Counted from the stretch's first letter, positions 1 to 10,050 are shown. The stretch is 64,000 bases of DNA from Formivibrio citricus (GCF_900115065.1 NZ_FOVE01000002.1:1-64000), one strand, 5' to 3'. Notes: generated by a model from the letters alone, not told the origin. Numbers and translations are program-made.

Positions 1-1071
<1,071 letters not shown>

Positions 1072-1090
1072 CTACGAAATATCCGGGCGA

Positions 1091-1381
1091 TTAAGCTTCG
1101 ATGACGCCGAAAATATCTTCTTCGCGCATGACGAGCAGTTCTTCGCCATCAACCTTGACGGTCTGGCCGCTGTACTTGCCGAAAATGACCTTGTCGCCCA
1201 CTTTCAGTTGCAGGGCGCGCACGGAGCCGTCATCCAGCAGCTTGCCAGTGCCAACGGCGATCACTTCGCCCATGTCCGGCTTTTCGGCTGCGTTGCCCGG
1301 CAACACGATGCCGGAGGCGGTTTTTTCTTCGGCTTCTACACGCTTGACCACGACACGGTCATGCAACGGACGGATTTTCAT
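1091..1381 (-). CDS. groES: GroES co-chaperonin
   Basis: A 96-residue co-chaperonin that caps the GroEL cavity as a heptamer. The N-terminus [14 protein letters not shown] and the mobile-loop region ending [12 protein letters not shown] are typical. An in-frame ATG 33 nt upstream exists, but CAGGAGATAAG sits just before the ATG at 1381, and the family begins with MKIRPL, so I chose 1381. It is the first gene of the groES-groEL operon and is preceded by a CIRCE element and a good -35/-10 pair. Confidence 0.97.
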   Translation of the reverse strand: MKIRPLHDRVVVKRVEAEEKTASGIVLPGNAAEKPDMGEVIAVGTGKLLDDGSVRALQLKVGDKVIFGKYSGQTVKVDGEELLVMREEDIFGVIEA

Positions 1382-1454
1382 GTGCTTATCTCCTGTTATG
1401 AAATGCTGTGCCAAAACGCAAACAGCACAAAATCAACGGGTTGATGTTTGTCTG

Positions 1455-1481
1455 TTAGCACTCGTGGCTAACGAGTGCCAA
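1455..1481 (-). promoter_or_regulatory. CIRCE operator (HrcA binding site) of groESL
   Basis: An inverted repeat TTAGCACTC, 9-nt spacer, GAGTGCCAA. It matches the CIRCE consensus TTAGCACTC-N9-GAGTGCTAA at 17 of 18 arm positions. It lies directly downstream of the -10 hexamer of the groES promoter. HrcA repressor is known to bind this element and relieve repression on heat shock. Confidence 0.92.
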
Positions 1482-1509
1482 TAATAGGTGCGAGGTTGAC
1501 GCTTTTCAA
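1481..1509 (-). promoter_or_regulatory. groESL promoter
   Basis: Read on the minus strand, TTGAAA (1504-1509) is followed after 17 nt by TATTAT (1481-1486), a good sigma-70 promoter. The same stretch also contains CTTGAAA with CACCTATT 13 nt later, close to a sigma-32 -35/-10 pair, so dual control is possible. The CIRCE element begins at the -10 box. Confidence 0.75.
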
Positions 1510-1690
1510 GAGGTGAGGAGGTTTTCGTTTGAAAAGTGTACGCGATCACGATGAATGGAATTCTGCGTTGGCATGCCGTACATTTTTCCTGGCGTAAAAA
1601 TTGCCGCTGCCTTGTAATGGCATGATTGTAGTCTTTCGATTGTTTTTGCCGTGCTACGATATGGTCACGATATATTGAATGGAGTATGTC

Positions 1691-2710
1691 ATGGCACGTA
1701 CAGCCCTTGTCATCAGTGGCGGCGCTCCCAATTCGACCCTGGTCGCTGGCGCGCTTGTGGCTTTTCATGAACTGGGTCTCCGGTTCGACGTGGTTTCGAC
1801 GGCGGGTGCCGGAGCATTGCTCGGCCTGATGTATCTGGCACCGAAAAACGGGGATCCGGTCAAAACGCTGCGCGAACTGACCGACATCGGGATCGCAGAC
1901 CCGCTCTACGAACAGTTTCCGGTCAATTACAAGGTCTTCAACAAGCCCGGCGTCCTGGCCGATATCTATCGGCGCGCGCTGGCCATGAACCCGCTGGTGG
2001 AGCAAATCAAGCGCTGGCCCGCGCATGACCCGTTGTCTCAGTGGATGAAAGATGGTGCCGAGCTGGCGCTGGCCTGCGCTTGCCCCTCCGATCTCAACTC
2101 GTCATCGAAGGGCCTGTGTGCGCATGTTCCGTTTGCAGGAGAGCTCATTGACTTTGAGCGCATTCCGGAAATCAAACCGGCCTTCTATGTCAATGCCTAC
2201 AATCTATCCAGGCGCGAGATGGCCAACTGGGGCAAGGACAAGATCGACCTGCTGCATTTGCAGGCGGCGCTCTCCTTTCCTTTCATTTATCCTCCCACCC
2301 AGATCGGCGACGAATTCTTCATTGAGGGTGCGGTGCTCGACAGCCTTAATTTCAAGGATCTGTTGAAGAACCATCCGGAGCTCGAAGAGATTGTGGTCTT
2401 CGACATTCTGGGGGCGGAACAATTGCTGCGCCCGCCGCGTGATCTTTACGATGCGTGGGTGATGTCGATTATTACTCCTCTCGTGGAAATCGCGCGCGAC
2501 GACGTGAAAATTTTCGAAGACCGGTACAAGAAGGACATTTGCCTGCACAAGGTGCCGTTGCTGGACGGAATTTCCGGCCAGGATCTGGCGGAAGTGTTCG
2601 ATTGGTCGCGTTCCAACTTGGCCCAGATGTACGAGATTGGCTACAAACAGGCCAAGGAATGGGCCACGGCGCATCTTGCGCATCTGGTCGAAGGAGGGCA
2701 AAACCCATGA
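1691..2710 (+). CDS. Patatin-like phospholipase-fold protein, apparently without catalytic dyad
   Basis: A 339-residue protein with a patatin-like fold signature. The glycine-rich oxyanion segment VISGGAPNSTLVAGAL lies at residues 6-21. The segment STAGAGALLG falls where the nucleophile elbow (GxSxG) should be, but no Ser occupies the expected position. The usual Asp of the C-terminal DG[GA] motif reads EGAVLDSLN. Patatins are Ser-Asp lipid acyl hydrolases, so this may be inactive or may act another way. I chose ATG 1691 because GGAG lies 6 nt upstream; an ATG at 1679 is in frame but has no Shine-Dalgarno. It stands alone, divergent from groESL and convergent with ptsI. Confidence 0.8.
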   Translation: MARTALVISGGAPNSTLVAGALVAFHELGLRFDVVSTAGAGALLGLMYLAPKNGDPVKTLRELTDIGIADPLYEQFPVNYKVFNKPGVLADIYRRALAMNPLVEQIKRWPAHDPLSQWMKDGAELALACACPSDLNSSSKGLCAHVPFAGELIDFERIPEIKPAFYVNAYNLSRREMANWGKDKIDLLHLQAALSFPFIYPPTQIGDEFFIEGAVLDSLNFKDLLKNHPELEEIVVFDILGAEQLLRPPRDLYDAWVMSIITPLVEIARDDVKIFEDRYKKDICLHKVPLLDGISGQDLAEVFDWSRSNLAQMYEIGYKQAKEWATAHLAHLVEGGQNP

Positions 2711-2743
2711 CTCCCAAGTCCAAACGCCAGACATAAGGGGCTG

Positions 2744-2781
2744 AAAACAAAAACGGCGGGAATCCCCGCCGTTTTTGTTTT
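2744..2781. terminator. Bidirectional rho-independent terminator
   Basis: A perfect 17-bp inverted repeat (2744-2760 and 2765-2781) with loop AATC. The GGCGGG/CCCGCC core is flanked by A-rich and T-rich arms, so it works on both strands between the convergent patatin-like gene and ptsI. Confidence 0.95.
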
Positions 2782-2791
2782 TCCGCGGAAG

Positions 2792-4522
2792 TTACCGGTT
2801 GAGTTCCAGAAGCAGATCGCGCATCTGCTCACTTTCTTCCGCCGCCAGCATGCGCTCGACCAACGGGCGCACCGTAGCCAGGTCGGTGGTCAGCAACTGC
2901 TGTTTGACCTTGAGCAACTGGATCGGCAGCATCGAATAACGTCGCAGTCCCAAGCCCAGCAAAAGCCGCGACAGGGTCGGGTCGCCGGCCATTTCGCCGC
3001 ACATGGCCACCGGTTTGCCCATACGGTCCGCGGTGGCGATGACATGGCCGATCAGTTGAAGCACAGCGGGATGCAGCGGATCGTGCAGGTGCGAAACCAT
3101 ATCGTCGTTGCGGTCGATCGCCATGGTGTACTGGATCAGGTCGTTGGTCCCGATCGAGATGAAATCCAGATGTCCGAGGAATTTTGCTACCGCAATTGCC
3201 GCGGCCGGGACTTCGATCATGCCGCCCAGCTCGATGTTCTCGGCGAACGGAATGTTTTCCTCGCGCAACTGGGCCCTGGCTTCCTCGATGTGGCGCTGGG
3301 TGGCGCGCACTTCGGCAATTTGCGACAGCATGGGCAATAGCAGCTTGACCTGGCCATAGGCCGAGGCACGCAGGATGGCGCGCAACTGGGTGCGGAAGAT
3401 CTGGCTTTCCGCCAGGCACAGACGGATGCCGGTCAGGCCCAGAGCGGGGTTGGCCGATTCGCATTGGTTCTGCCACTTGGCAATCTTGTCCTTGCCCAGA
3501 TCCAGAGTCCGGATAACAACCGGGCGGCCTTCCATTGCCTGGATTACGCGGCGATAGGCTTCGAACTGTTCGTCTTCGGTAGGCAGCTCTTCCTCGCGCA
3601 GGAACAGGAATTCCGAGCGGAACAGGCCGATGCCGTCCGCGCCGTATTCGAGCGCATCGGACGTATCGTCCGGCAGTTCGATATTGGCAAACAGCTCGAG
3701 TTCGATTCCGTCGCGGGTAACCGGGCGACGGGTGCGGATATCGAGCAGGGCTTTTTGCTTGCCCAGCCATTCCTCGCTGCGCAGATGATATTCGGCAAGC
3801 GTATGGTCGTCCGGGTTGACGATGACGACGCCGTTGACGCCGTCCACGATCAGCAATTCGCCTTCGCGGATCAGGGAGCGGGCATGGCGCAGGGCCAGTA
3901 CTGAGGGTAGATCCAGGCTGCGCGCCAGGATGGCGGTATGGGAGGTCGGCCCGCCTTGGTCGGTGATGAAAGCCAGGTGATTGCAATCCTTGAACAGGAC
4001 CATATCCGCCGGCGAGAGATCGTGCGCAACCAGGATGGTGTTTTGGGCTCCATCGCCAGCGGCGTGTGCGGAGCTTTCATGGCCGGCCAGCGCTTTTTGC
4101 ACGCGCTCGACGACCTGTACCACGTCGGCACGGCGCTCGCGCAGGTAGTCGTCTTCAATCTCGTCAAACTGAGCCAGCAGAACATCCAGTTGCTGCTGCA
4201 AGGCCCACTCGGCGTTGCAATGCTGGTTCTCGATCAGGGAAATCGGTTCTTTGGAAAGCGTGTGATCGTTGAGCAGCATGATATGCAGGCTCAGAAACGC
4301 GCCCAACTCGGTCGGCGCATTTTCCGGGATGCTGGACCAGAGCGTTTCAAGTTCCTTGCGGGTCTGGCGGATAGCCTCTTCAAAGCGACGAATCTCGCTC
4401 TGGACTTCATCGGGGGCGATCCGGAAATGGACAACCTCAATATCCGTGCGTGTCATGACGCGGGCGTGACCAATGGCAATGCCGCCACCGATACCGATAC
4501 CCTGCAGTGTCAAACAACTCAT
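2792..4522 (-). CDS. ptsI: PTS enzyme I (phosphoenolpyruvate-protein phosphotransferase)
   Basis: Transfers phosphate from phosphoenolpyruvate to HPr in the cytoplasm. At 576 residues it has normal family length. The phospho-histidine motif GGPTSHTAILARSL lies near residue 195, and the PEP-binding domain carries IGTNDLIQYTMAIDR and the catalytic Cys in CGEMAGDP near residue 505. It is the last gene of the gshA-to-ptsI run, 88 nt after ptsH, and ends at the strong terminator at 2744-2781. No sugar-specific EIIB/EIIC is encoded nearby, so a regulatory relay is as likely as sugar uptake. Confidence 0.97.
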   Translation of the reverse strand: MSCLTLQGIGIGGGIAIGHARVMTRTDIEVVHFRIAPDEVQSEIRRFEEAIRQTRKELETLWSSIPENAPTELGAFLSLHIMLLNDHTLSKEPISLIENQHCNAEWALQQQLDVLLAQFDEIEDDYLRERRADVVQVVERVQKALAGHESSAHAAGDGAQNTILVAHDLSPADMVLFKDCNHLAFITDQGGPTSHTAILARSLDLPSVLALRHARSLIREGELLIVDGVNGVVIVNPDDHTLAEYHLRSEEWLGKQKALLDIRTRRPVTRDGIELELFANIELPDDTSDALEYGADGIGLFRSEFLFLREEELPTEDEQFEAYRRVIQAMEGRPVVIRTLDLGKDKIAKWQNQCESANPALGLTGIRLCLAESQIFRTQLRAILRASAYGQVKLLLPMLSQIAEVRATQRHIEEARAQLREENIPFAENIELGGMIEVPAAAIAVAKFLGHLDFISIGTNDLIQYTMAIDRNDDMVSHLHDPLHPAVLQLIGHVIATADRMGKPVAMCGEMAGDPTLSRLLLGLGLRRYSMLPIQLLKVKQQLLTTDLATVRPLVERMLAAEESEQMRDLLLELNR

Positions 4523-4610
4523 GCCTCTTCCTCTCCTCCGAAGCCTGCTTCAGGGCTCCCGGAATTTTCCCTGCCGCTCTTCGGCGGCATGGGAAGCTGA
4601 ATGGATACGA

Positions 4611-4883
4611 CTATTCGCCTTCTCCGAACTTGTCGGCAACCAAAGCCACAAGTGCTGCCATGGCTTCGTTTTCATCCGTGCCGTCGAAAGTTTCTATGGT
4701 GATCTTGCTGCCCTTGCCTGCGGCCAGCATCATGACGCCCATGATCGACTTGGCATTGACACGGCGCTGGTTGCGACTGACCCAGACTTCGCACTGGTAC
4801 TGGCTCGCGAGCTGGGTGAATTTGCTTGAGGCCCGGGCGTGTAATCCAAGCTTGTTGACGATCTCGACTTCCTGAACCGGCAT
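4611..4883 (-). CDS. ptsH: HPr phosphocarrier protein
   Basis: A 90-residue HPr that carries phosphate from enzyme I to EIIA proteins. His15 (KLGLHARASS) is the phosphorylation site, and Ser46 (NAKSIMGVMML) is the site used by HPr kinase in bacteria that have it. The start at 4883 is preceded by CAGGAAG and gives canonical residue numbering; longer in-frame readings run into the upstream gene. It lies 28 nt downstream of the EIIA gene. Confidence 0.95.
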   Translation of the reverse strand: MPVQEVEIVNKLGLHARASSKFTQLASQYQCEVWVSRNQRRVNAKSIMGVMMLAAGKGSKITIETFDGTDENEAMAALVALVADKFGEGE

Positions 4884-4911
4884 TTCTTGTGCTTCCTGGT
4901 TTGAGGTTTCG

Positions 4912-5313
4912 TTAAACGCTTTTTTCCGGCGGTAGCATGTACAGCACCCCTTCCATGCCACCGGTGATGGCCTTGCTGACCACCACATCCAGCGGCTGAT
5001 GGCAGTAAGTCAGGACGCGAACCAGCATGGGCAGATTGACACCGGCCACAGCTTCGATGCGTCCTGGCTGGATGAGTCGGTTGGCGACGTTTGACGGCGT
5101 GCCGCCGAAGATGTCGGTCAACAGCAGGACGCCCGACCCGTCGTCCAGTTTTTCGCATAACTGGCGAGCGCGCACGAGCACTTCGTCCGGGTCGTCGGCC
5201 TTGCTTACGGCCAGATGCCCAAGATTGGGCATGTCCCGTTGCATGATGTGGCGGGCGCATGCCAACAGCGCATCGCCCAGCATCACATGAGTCACAATGA
5301 CAATTCCTACCAT
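4912..5313 (-). CDS. PTS EIIA component, mannose (ManX) type
   Basis: A 133-residue single-domain EIIA of the mannose family. The phosphorylated His9 is in VIVTHVMLG, and the central segment TDIFGGTPSNVANRL is a family hallmark. It has no fused IIB domain, and no IIB, IIC or IID gene is near. In proteobacteria such stand-alone EIIA(Man) proteins sit beside HPr and enzyme I, and a regulatory rather than transport role has been suggested for them. It is transcribed with ptsH and ptsI, 80 nt downstream of apbE. Confidence 0.92.
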   Translation of the reverse strand: MVGIVIVTHVMLGDALLACARHIMQRDMPNLGHLAVSKADDPDEVLVRARQLCEKLDDGSGVLLLTDIFGGTPSNVANRLIQPGRIEAVAGVNLPMLVRVLTYCHQPLDVVVSKAITGGMEGVLYMLPPEKSV

Positions 5314-5393
5314 CGCAGTTCCATTGCCAAACCGGAAATTACTTCAATGATATAGCCGAAATGAAGTTCTGCCGAGTCCGGCGAGCAGTCAAA

Positions 5394-6425
5394 TTACTGC
5401 AATGTGGCAATCGTGTCGGGTTTTTCCAGCCAGGCGATCCGCGACAGCATGGATGGCGAGGCGAAAATCGCCCCCTGCGGGTCGATCAGCAGGTAATCGC
5501 GGATGCCGAAGCGCTCGGCAAAACGCGGCGCGCTGGCTTTGCCTCCGATGTACAACGGTTTGGTGGCGATATCGGAAATCGTGCCGGCTTCTTTCCCTGC
5601 TGGCGCGATGACGGTGGCCGCTTGCAGGATTTGGGCCGGTTTGCCGGTGCGCGGGTCGATGATGTGCGAATAGCGCTGCCCGTCTTTCTCAAAATAACGC
5701 TGATAATCGCCCGAGGTGCCGATGGCCTCTCCATCGTTCAATTCAATCGAGGCCATCGCTGCCGGCTTGCGCGGATGCTGCAAGCCGATTTTCCAGCGTT
5801 CGGCATTTTTGCGGCCCAACGCCATGACGTTGCCGCCGATGTTGATCAGCGCATTGTTCACGCCCTTGCTGCGCAGGATTCCTGCCACCCGGTCCAGTGC
5901 CCAGCCCTTGGCGTAACCGCCCAGATCGATTGCGACCGCGCGATTGCGGCTGGATACCTTCGCGCCGTCGAAGCGCAGGTCTTCCAGCGAGGGGCGGGCG
6001 GCGAGCAAGGCCGCGACCGCCTTGGGATCGGCGGTGACCGGCTCAAACGTGTCGCGGTGAAAGCCCCACAGCGCTACCAGTTGCCCGACTGCAGGGTTGA
6101 ACAGTTCATCGGACTGCCGGGCATATCGCGCTGCCTGTTTCAGCATGCCAGCCAGTTCGTCGTCGACAGTCGCAGATTCGCCTCTGGCAAACGCCTCGTT
6201 GAGGTGTAGAACCTCGGACGGGCGCCAGGCATGCAGCTTGGCATGCAGCCGATCGAGCTCGCCCAGCGCTGCGGCCGTTGCCTCGCGAGCCTGATTTTCC
6301 GGCGCGCCCCAGACGGAGATGACAACACGGGTGCCAAATACATAGCTTTCCTGCTGATAAAGCGCGGGCTTGCTGCATGCCGGCAGCAGTAAGGCAACAA
6401 GGAGCACCAAGAACCGGCGCATCAT
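5394..6425 (-). CDS. apbE: ApbE FAD:protein FMN transferase, lipoprotein
   Basis: Attaches FMN covalently to Thr or Ser of target flavoproteins such as NqrC or RnfG, outside the cytoplasmic membrane. A lipoprotein signal is visible: MMRR, a hydrophobic run, then the lipobox LLPAC with lipidated Cys17. [22 protein letters not shown] and [11 protein letters not shown] are ApbE motifs. The 343-residue length is normal. The ATG at 6425 overlaps the gshB stop by 4 nt (ATGA), indicating translational coupling. A second ATG directly follows. No target flavoprotein gene is in the window. Confidence 0.94.
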   Translation of the reverse strand: MMRRFLVLLVALLLPACSKPALYQQESYVFGTRVVISVWGAPENQAREATAAALGELDRLHAKLHAWRPSEVLHLNEAFARGESATVDDELAGMLKQAARYARQSDELFNPAVGQLVALWGFHRDTFEPVTADPKAVAALLAARPSLEDLRFDGAKVSSRNRAVAIDLGGYAKGWALDRVAGILRSKGVNNALINIGGNVMALGRKNAERWKIGLQHPRKPAAMASIELNDGEAIGTSGDYQRYFEKDGQRYSHIIDPRTGKPAQILQAATVIAPAGKEAGTISDIATKPLYIGGKASAPRFAERFGIRDYLLIDPQGAIFASPSMLSRIAWLEKPDTIATLQ

Positions 6426-7369
6426 GCGGCCCTGCGTTCGACGGCATCGATGAATAGCCCCGCCACGTTGATGCCGGACTGGGTGCTGATTTCCTGGAAA
6501 CAGGTCGGGCTGGTCACGTTCACCTCGGTCAGATAATCGCCAATGATATCCAGACCGACGAGCAGCAATCCCTGTGCCAGCAATTGCGGACCGAGGGCTT
6601 CGGCAATTTCCCGATCCCGGGAGGTGAGTGCTTGGGCAACGCCGGTGCCGCCGACTGCCAGATTGCCACGCGTCTCCCCCGTTTTGGGGATGCGTGCGAG
6701 ACACCAATCCACCGGGAGCCCGTCGATGATCAGTACCCGTTTGTCGCCCGCAGCGATTTCTGGAATGAAACGTTGCGCCATCACGGTGCGCGTTTCGTTG
6801 CAGGTGAGCGTTTCGATGATCGAACCAATATTGGGGTCATCGTTGCGGACGCGGAAAATGCCCGCTCCGCCCATGCCGTCGAGTGGCTTGAGAATGATGT
6901 CTCCGTGTTCTGCCAGGAACGCGCGCAGGTCGTCTTCCTGCTGGCTGACGAGTGTTGGCGCCGTGAACTGCGGATAGCGCAGAACCGACAATTTTTCGTT
7001 GAAATCGCGCAGGGCCTGTCCGGAATTGAACACTTTCGCGCCATGCGCTTCCGCGAGACTCAGGAGATGGGTGGCGTACAGGTATTGCTGGTCGAAAGGC
7101 GGATCCTTGCGCATGACCGTGGCGCAAAAATCGGTCAGCGCCATCGCCGCGTAGTCGCCTTCCGTGTACCAATCGTGGCCGTACTGCGTATCGGAGAAGC
7201 TCAGCGGCGCAGCGTGAATTTCGATGCGCCCGGCGCGCACGCACAGCGTTTCCGCTTGCGCCGTCCAGATTTCGTGTCCGCGAGCGGAGGCTTCGCGCAT
7301 CATGGCGTAGCTCGAATCCTTGTGGATTTTCAGCCCCGGCAGCGGGTCGACGATAAAGAGCAGCTTCAT
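6422..7369 (-). CDS. gshB: Glutathione synthetase
   Basis: Joins gamma-glutamylcysteine and glycine with ATP, the second step of glutathione synthesis in the cytoplasm. At 315 residues it has the proteobacterial GshB length. The ATP-grasp features [33 protein letters not shown] and [16 protein letters not shown] are clear. It begins at ATG 7369, overlapping the gshA stop by 4 nt, so the two glutathione genes are coupled. An open frame continues upstream, but only as a shadow of gshA. Confidence 0.97.
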   Translation of the reverse strand: MKLLFIVDPLPGLKIHKDSSYAMMREASARGHEIWTAQAETLCVRAGRIEIHAAPLSFSDTQYGHDWYTEGDYAAMALTDFCATVMRKDPPFDQQYLYATHLLSLAEAHGAKVFNSGQALRDFNEKLSVLRYPQFTAPTLVSQQEDDLRAFLAEHGDIILKPLDGMGGAGIFRVRNDDPNIGSIIETLTCNETRTVMAQRFIPEIAAGDKRVLIIDGLPVDWCLARIPKTGETRGNLAVGGTGVAQALTSRDREIAEALGPQLLAQGLLLVGLDIIGDYLTEVNVTSPTCFQEISTQSGINVAGLFIDAVERRAA

Positions 7370-8670
7370 GCCACGGCCTCGGCCAGGGGCTGTACCAGGT
7401 CTTCGCTCTCTTCGAGCTCCAGCGCCGCTGCCAGCAACGCCAGCCGGGCAACCACGCCGTAGGCGTAGAAACGGTTGGCCTGGCAATCCGGCCGGCCGTC
7501 GCAATCGGGGGTGTTCGACGGCGTGGCGAAGGCCAGCGGCACGAAATGCATCCCCGGTGCGTTGAGGTTTTCGTCCGGCCCGCGGCCGGTGTGTACCCGA
7601 TAGAAGCCGCCTACCACGAAACGGTCGATCATGTAGATGACCGGCTCGGCCACGGCGGCATTGATCTGCTCGAAAGTCGGTACGCCTTCCTGAACGATCA
7701 CCTCCGAGACTTCCAGACCTTCCTTGACCACGGCCATCTTGTTGCGCTGTTTGCGGTTGAGGCCGATCACCTCGTCCGGCGATTTCACGCTCATCACGCC
7801 CATGCCGTAGGTGCCGGCATCGGCCTTGACGATGGCGAACGGCTGCTCGTCGATGCCGTGTTCCGCGTATTTCAGGCGGGTCTTGTTCAGGATGTCGGAA
7901 ACCGCATCGGCCAGGCATTGCTCGCCTTCGCGCGTCTGGAAATCAAGCCCGGAAACGCCGCTGAAATAAGGGTTGATCACCCACGGGTCAATGCCGATCA
8001 GGTCGCCGAAATCATGGGCTACCTGGTCGAACGCGGCAAAATGACGGGTCTTGCGGCGCACCGCCCAGCCGGCCTGCAAGGGGGGCAGCAGCATCTGGTC
8101 GACGTCGCGCAGGATGGAAGGAATGCCCGCGGAAAGATCGTTGTTGAGCAGAACGACGCAAGGATCGAAATCGGCAAGGCGGATGCGCCGCCCCTGCCGT
8201 TGCACTGGCTCCAGTAACAGGCAACCGCCGTCGGGCAGGTCAAGGCGCGTAGGTGCCGTGATGTCCGGGTTCAACGAACCGATGCGGACCATGATGCCCG
8301 ACTGGCGCAGGATGCGCACAATGGCCGCCACGTTCTGCAGGTAGAACAGGTTGCGCGTGTGGTTTTCCGGGATTAGCAACAGGCGGCGCGCATCCGGGCA
8401 AAAGCCCTCCAGCGCCATCATCGCTGCTTGCACGCACAGCGGATGGAAATCCGGATTCAGGTTGTTGAACCCGCCGGGGAACAGGTTCATGTCCACCTGC
8501 GCCAGCTTGAAGCCCGCATTGCGCAGATCCACCGAGCCATAAAACGGCGGCGTGTGCTCTTGCCACTGGTTGCGGAACCAGTGTTCGATTTCCGGCAACG
8601 AACCGAGAATCTTGCGTTCCAGATCGTGCAGGGGGCCGGTCAGTGCGGTGGTGAGATGAGGTACACTCAT
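7366..8670 (-). CDS. gshA: Glutamate-cysteine ligase, betaproteobacterial/ferrooxidans type
   Basis: Forms gamma-glutamylcysteine, the first and limiting step of glutathione synthesis. The 434-residue protein ([46 protein letters not shown]) belongs to the GshA type found in Acidithiobacillus and many betaproteobacteria, unrelated in length and motifs to E. coli GshA. It is the first gene of the run gshA-gshB-apbE-EIIA-ptsH-ptsI. The promoter should lie in the 167 nt between it and the divergent tRNA-Lys gene, but I do not see a convincing one. Confidence 0.93.
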   Translation of the reverse strand: MSVPHLTTALTGPLHDLERKILGSLPEIEHWFRNQWQEHTPPFYGSVDLRNAGFKLAQVDMNLFPGGFNNLNPDFHPLCVQAAMMALEGFCPDARRLLLIPENHTRNLFYLQNVAAIVRILRQSGIMVRIGSLNPDITAPTRLDLPDGGCLLLEPVQRQGRRIRLADFDPCVVLLNNDLSAGIPSILRDVDQMLLPPLQAGWAVRRKTRHFAAFDQVAHDFGDLIGIDPWVINPYFSGVSGLDFQTREGEQCLADAVSDILNKTRLKYAEHGIDEQPFAIVKADAGTYGMGVMSVKSPDEVIGLNRKQRNKMAVVKEGLEVSEVIVQEGVPTFEQINAAVAEPVIYMIDRFVVGGFYRVHTGRGPDENLNAPGMHFVPLAFATPSNTPDCDGRPDCQANRFYAYGVVARLALLAAALELEESEDLVQPLAEAVA

Positions 8671-8789
8671 TGAGAAGGTCCGGACAAGTTATCCTATTGC
8701 ATATGCGGGCGCAAAGGAGTGAATCAAGATGCGGGGGCGGCGATGCATCGGCTAGGATAGCCTCATGTACTGAAAAAGCGTGCGCGTGC

Positions 8790-8817
8790 TTGACAGGAAA
8801 AGTTTCCTCTATATAAT
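8790..8817 (+). promoter_or_regulatory. Consensus sigma-70 promoter of the tRNA-Lys pair
   Basis: TTGACA (8790-8795), a 16-nt spacer, then TATAAT (8812-8817): both hexamers are perfect consensus. The GC-rich discriminator (GCGCG) before the expected start is typical of stable-RNA promoters under stringent control. Confidence 0.92.
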
Positions 8818-8837
8818 TGCGCGTCTCTGTACAGGGC

Positions 8838-8913
8838 GGGTCGTTAGCTCAGTTGGTAGAGCAGCGGACTTTTAATCCGTTGGTCGCAGGTTCGAATCCC
8901 GCACGGCCTACCA
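8838..8913 (+). tRNA. tRNA-Lys (anticodon TTT)
   Basis: A 76-nt cloverleaf with acceptor GGGTCGT/ACGGCCT (two G-T pairs), D-loop AGCTCAGTTGGTAGAGC, anticodon loop CTTTTAA with TTT, T-loop GGTTCGAATCC and encoded CCA. It has its own consensus promoter and precedes a second tRNA-Lys. Confidence 0.97.
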
Positions 8914-8959
8914 AGTCTTGCACAGAACAAAAAAACGCAATACAATGCGTGCCTTCTTT

Positions 8960-9035
8960 GGGGCGTTAGCTCAGTTGGTAGAGCAGCGGACTCTTAATCC
9001 GTAGGTCCACAGTTCGAATCTGTGACGCCCCACCA
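8960..9035 (+). tRNA. tRNA-Lys (anticodon CTT)
   Basis: A 76-nt cloverleaf with acceptor GGGGCGT/ACGCCCC, anticodon loop CTCTTAA with CTT, and encoded CCA. The D-arm and anticodon stem are nearly identical to the preceding tRNA-Lys, suggesting local duplication. It is followed by a terminator. Confidence 0.97.
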
Positions 9036-9045
9036 AAGATACAAG

Positions 9046-9070
9046 AAACCAGCCTTCGGGCTGGTTTTTT
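9046..9070 (+). terminator. Terminator of the tRNA-Lys operon
   Basis: AAACCAGCC, loop TTCG, GGCTGGTTT, followed by a T run. The UUCG tetraloop and U-tract make a strong intrinsic terminator 10 nt after the second tRNA. Confidence 0.93.
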
Positions 9071-9158
9071 CGTTTCTGCCGCCGGCAAGTCCGGTTTGAG
9101 CTTCGGTTTTTTCCAAATCCTCTCGCGGTAATTTTATCCGCCGCGTCTCGGCTGCTTT

Positions 9159-9371
9159 TTGAAGGTGTCTGTAATTAATGTTAAGAAGTGTGCAGTTGCT
9201 GTTTGTGTGATGGGTTTGTTTTCTGCATTCAGCGGCGTTGTTATGGCCGGGGGCAAGATCAAGTGCGCACAGGTCTTCCCCGTGGAGAAGGAAGTTCAGT
9301 CTTATGTGGCATCGCACTTCGGTCGCGAAGACATCATTGAGGCTGGCCAAGAGCCGCTCCTGGTCGACTGA
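9159..9371 (+). CDS. Small secreted protein, unknown
   Basis: A 70-codon reading frame with TTG as the first possible start and GTG two codons later; no ATG is in frame. The predicted protein has a basic N-terminus (VKK), a hydrophobic stretch and a small-residue site (VVMAGG), like a signal peptide. A 40-residue mature part rich in E and V, with one Cys, follows. A terminator-like hairpin lies about 25 nt after the stop. No family is recognised, and no clear Shine-Dalgarno is seen. The gene is uncertain. Confidence 0.35.
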   Translation: MKVSVINVKKCAVAVCVMGLFSAFSGVVMAGGKIKCAQVFPVEKEVQSYVASHFGREDIIEAGQEPLLVD

Positions 9372-9392
9372 TCTGGCATTGAACCTGAATGT

Positions 9393-9426
9393 GAAAAGCC
9401 TCGGCGTCTGACTGGGGCTTTTTTGT
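9393..9426 (+). terminator. Probable terminator after the small secreted ORF
   Basis: AAAAGCC and GGCTTTTTT arms flank a loop of about 14 nt. The stem is short, the T-tract is good, and the position fits the end of the preceding small frame. Confidence 0.45.
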
Positions 9427-9768
9427 GTCTGTAGTGCCGATTTTCCTCGGCATTGCTCTTCAGGATGCAGCGCTTGATTGAGATGTAAATTGTTTCACGG
9501 CCTCTTTTTGTTTTTTTGCGGACGCCGCCCTCACAGGCGTGTCTACGGTTTTCAGGCTACCCCATATCAGCCAAACAGCCTTTCGTGAAAACTCGTCGCC
9601 CCGGGGGAAGGGTTTGTTTTGAAGGCGCGGGGTTCGCGGGTTGCGCCCAATGCGACGGCTGCTAGACTTCAGATTGGCTGTCAGGTATGGCAGTAAGTGT
9701 TGCGGAAATTCTGGCCCGTCCAAGGTTTGGAATTGCCGTGCTCAAACAAAATAAGGAGGGGTGGCAAA
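9427..9768. other. Intergenic stretch without a recognised gene
   Basis: About 340 nt between the small ORF's terminator and the next gene. Frames on both strands are short and lack ribosome sites. A good Shine-Dalgarno AAGGAGGGG at its right end belongs to the next gene. I see no tRNA, terminator or repeat in it. Confidence 0.5.
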
Positions 9769-10017
9769 ATGGAAATTCGAAAGGTCTATCGTACCAGCCG
9801 CGGTGTATTTGAAACACTTGAGCAGGCTGTGGCCAGTCAGAATCGCGCGGATAATCAGGATCCTTTGGATACTCACTTTGGCGAAAAAGTGCGCCCGGCA
9901 GCAAATTATGATGCGTTCAGCCCGCACTTCGGGGAGCGGGAGAGCCCGGTGGAGGAGTTTGTGCTGTTTGCCGACGGAAACTATTTCCGGTTGGAGCGGG
10001 TTGCCGTGCAGAAGTGA
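9769..10017 (+). CDS. Small cytoplasmic protein, unknown
   Basis: An 82-residue protein starting MEIRKVYRTSRGVFET, preceded by the strong ribosome site AAGGAGGGG, which fixes the start at 9769 rather than the longer frame from 9697. The centre has two similar segments, LDTHFGEK and FSPHFGER, about 20 residues apart, suggesting a short internal repeat. No signal peptide or membrane segment is seen. The family is not recognised. The gene is monocistronic and ends at an intrinsic terminator. Confidence 0.7.
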   Translation: MEIRKVYRTSRGVFETLEQAVASQNRADNQDPLDTHFGEKVRPAANYDAFSPHFGERESPVEEFVLFADGNYFRLERVAVQK

Positions 10018-10050
10018 TCTCAGGAAAAGCTTTTGGTGCAATCTAAAACA

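Noticed and set aside
1433..2026. 197-codon minus-strand frame over the groES promoter and patatin-like gene
   Set aside because: It is an antisense shadow of the patatin-like gene and crosses the CIRCE element.
2707..2736. Nine-codon frame after the patatin-like gene
   Set aside because: Too short and without context; it overlaps the stop and leads into the terminator.
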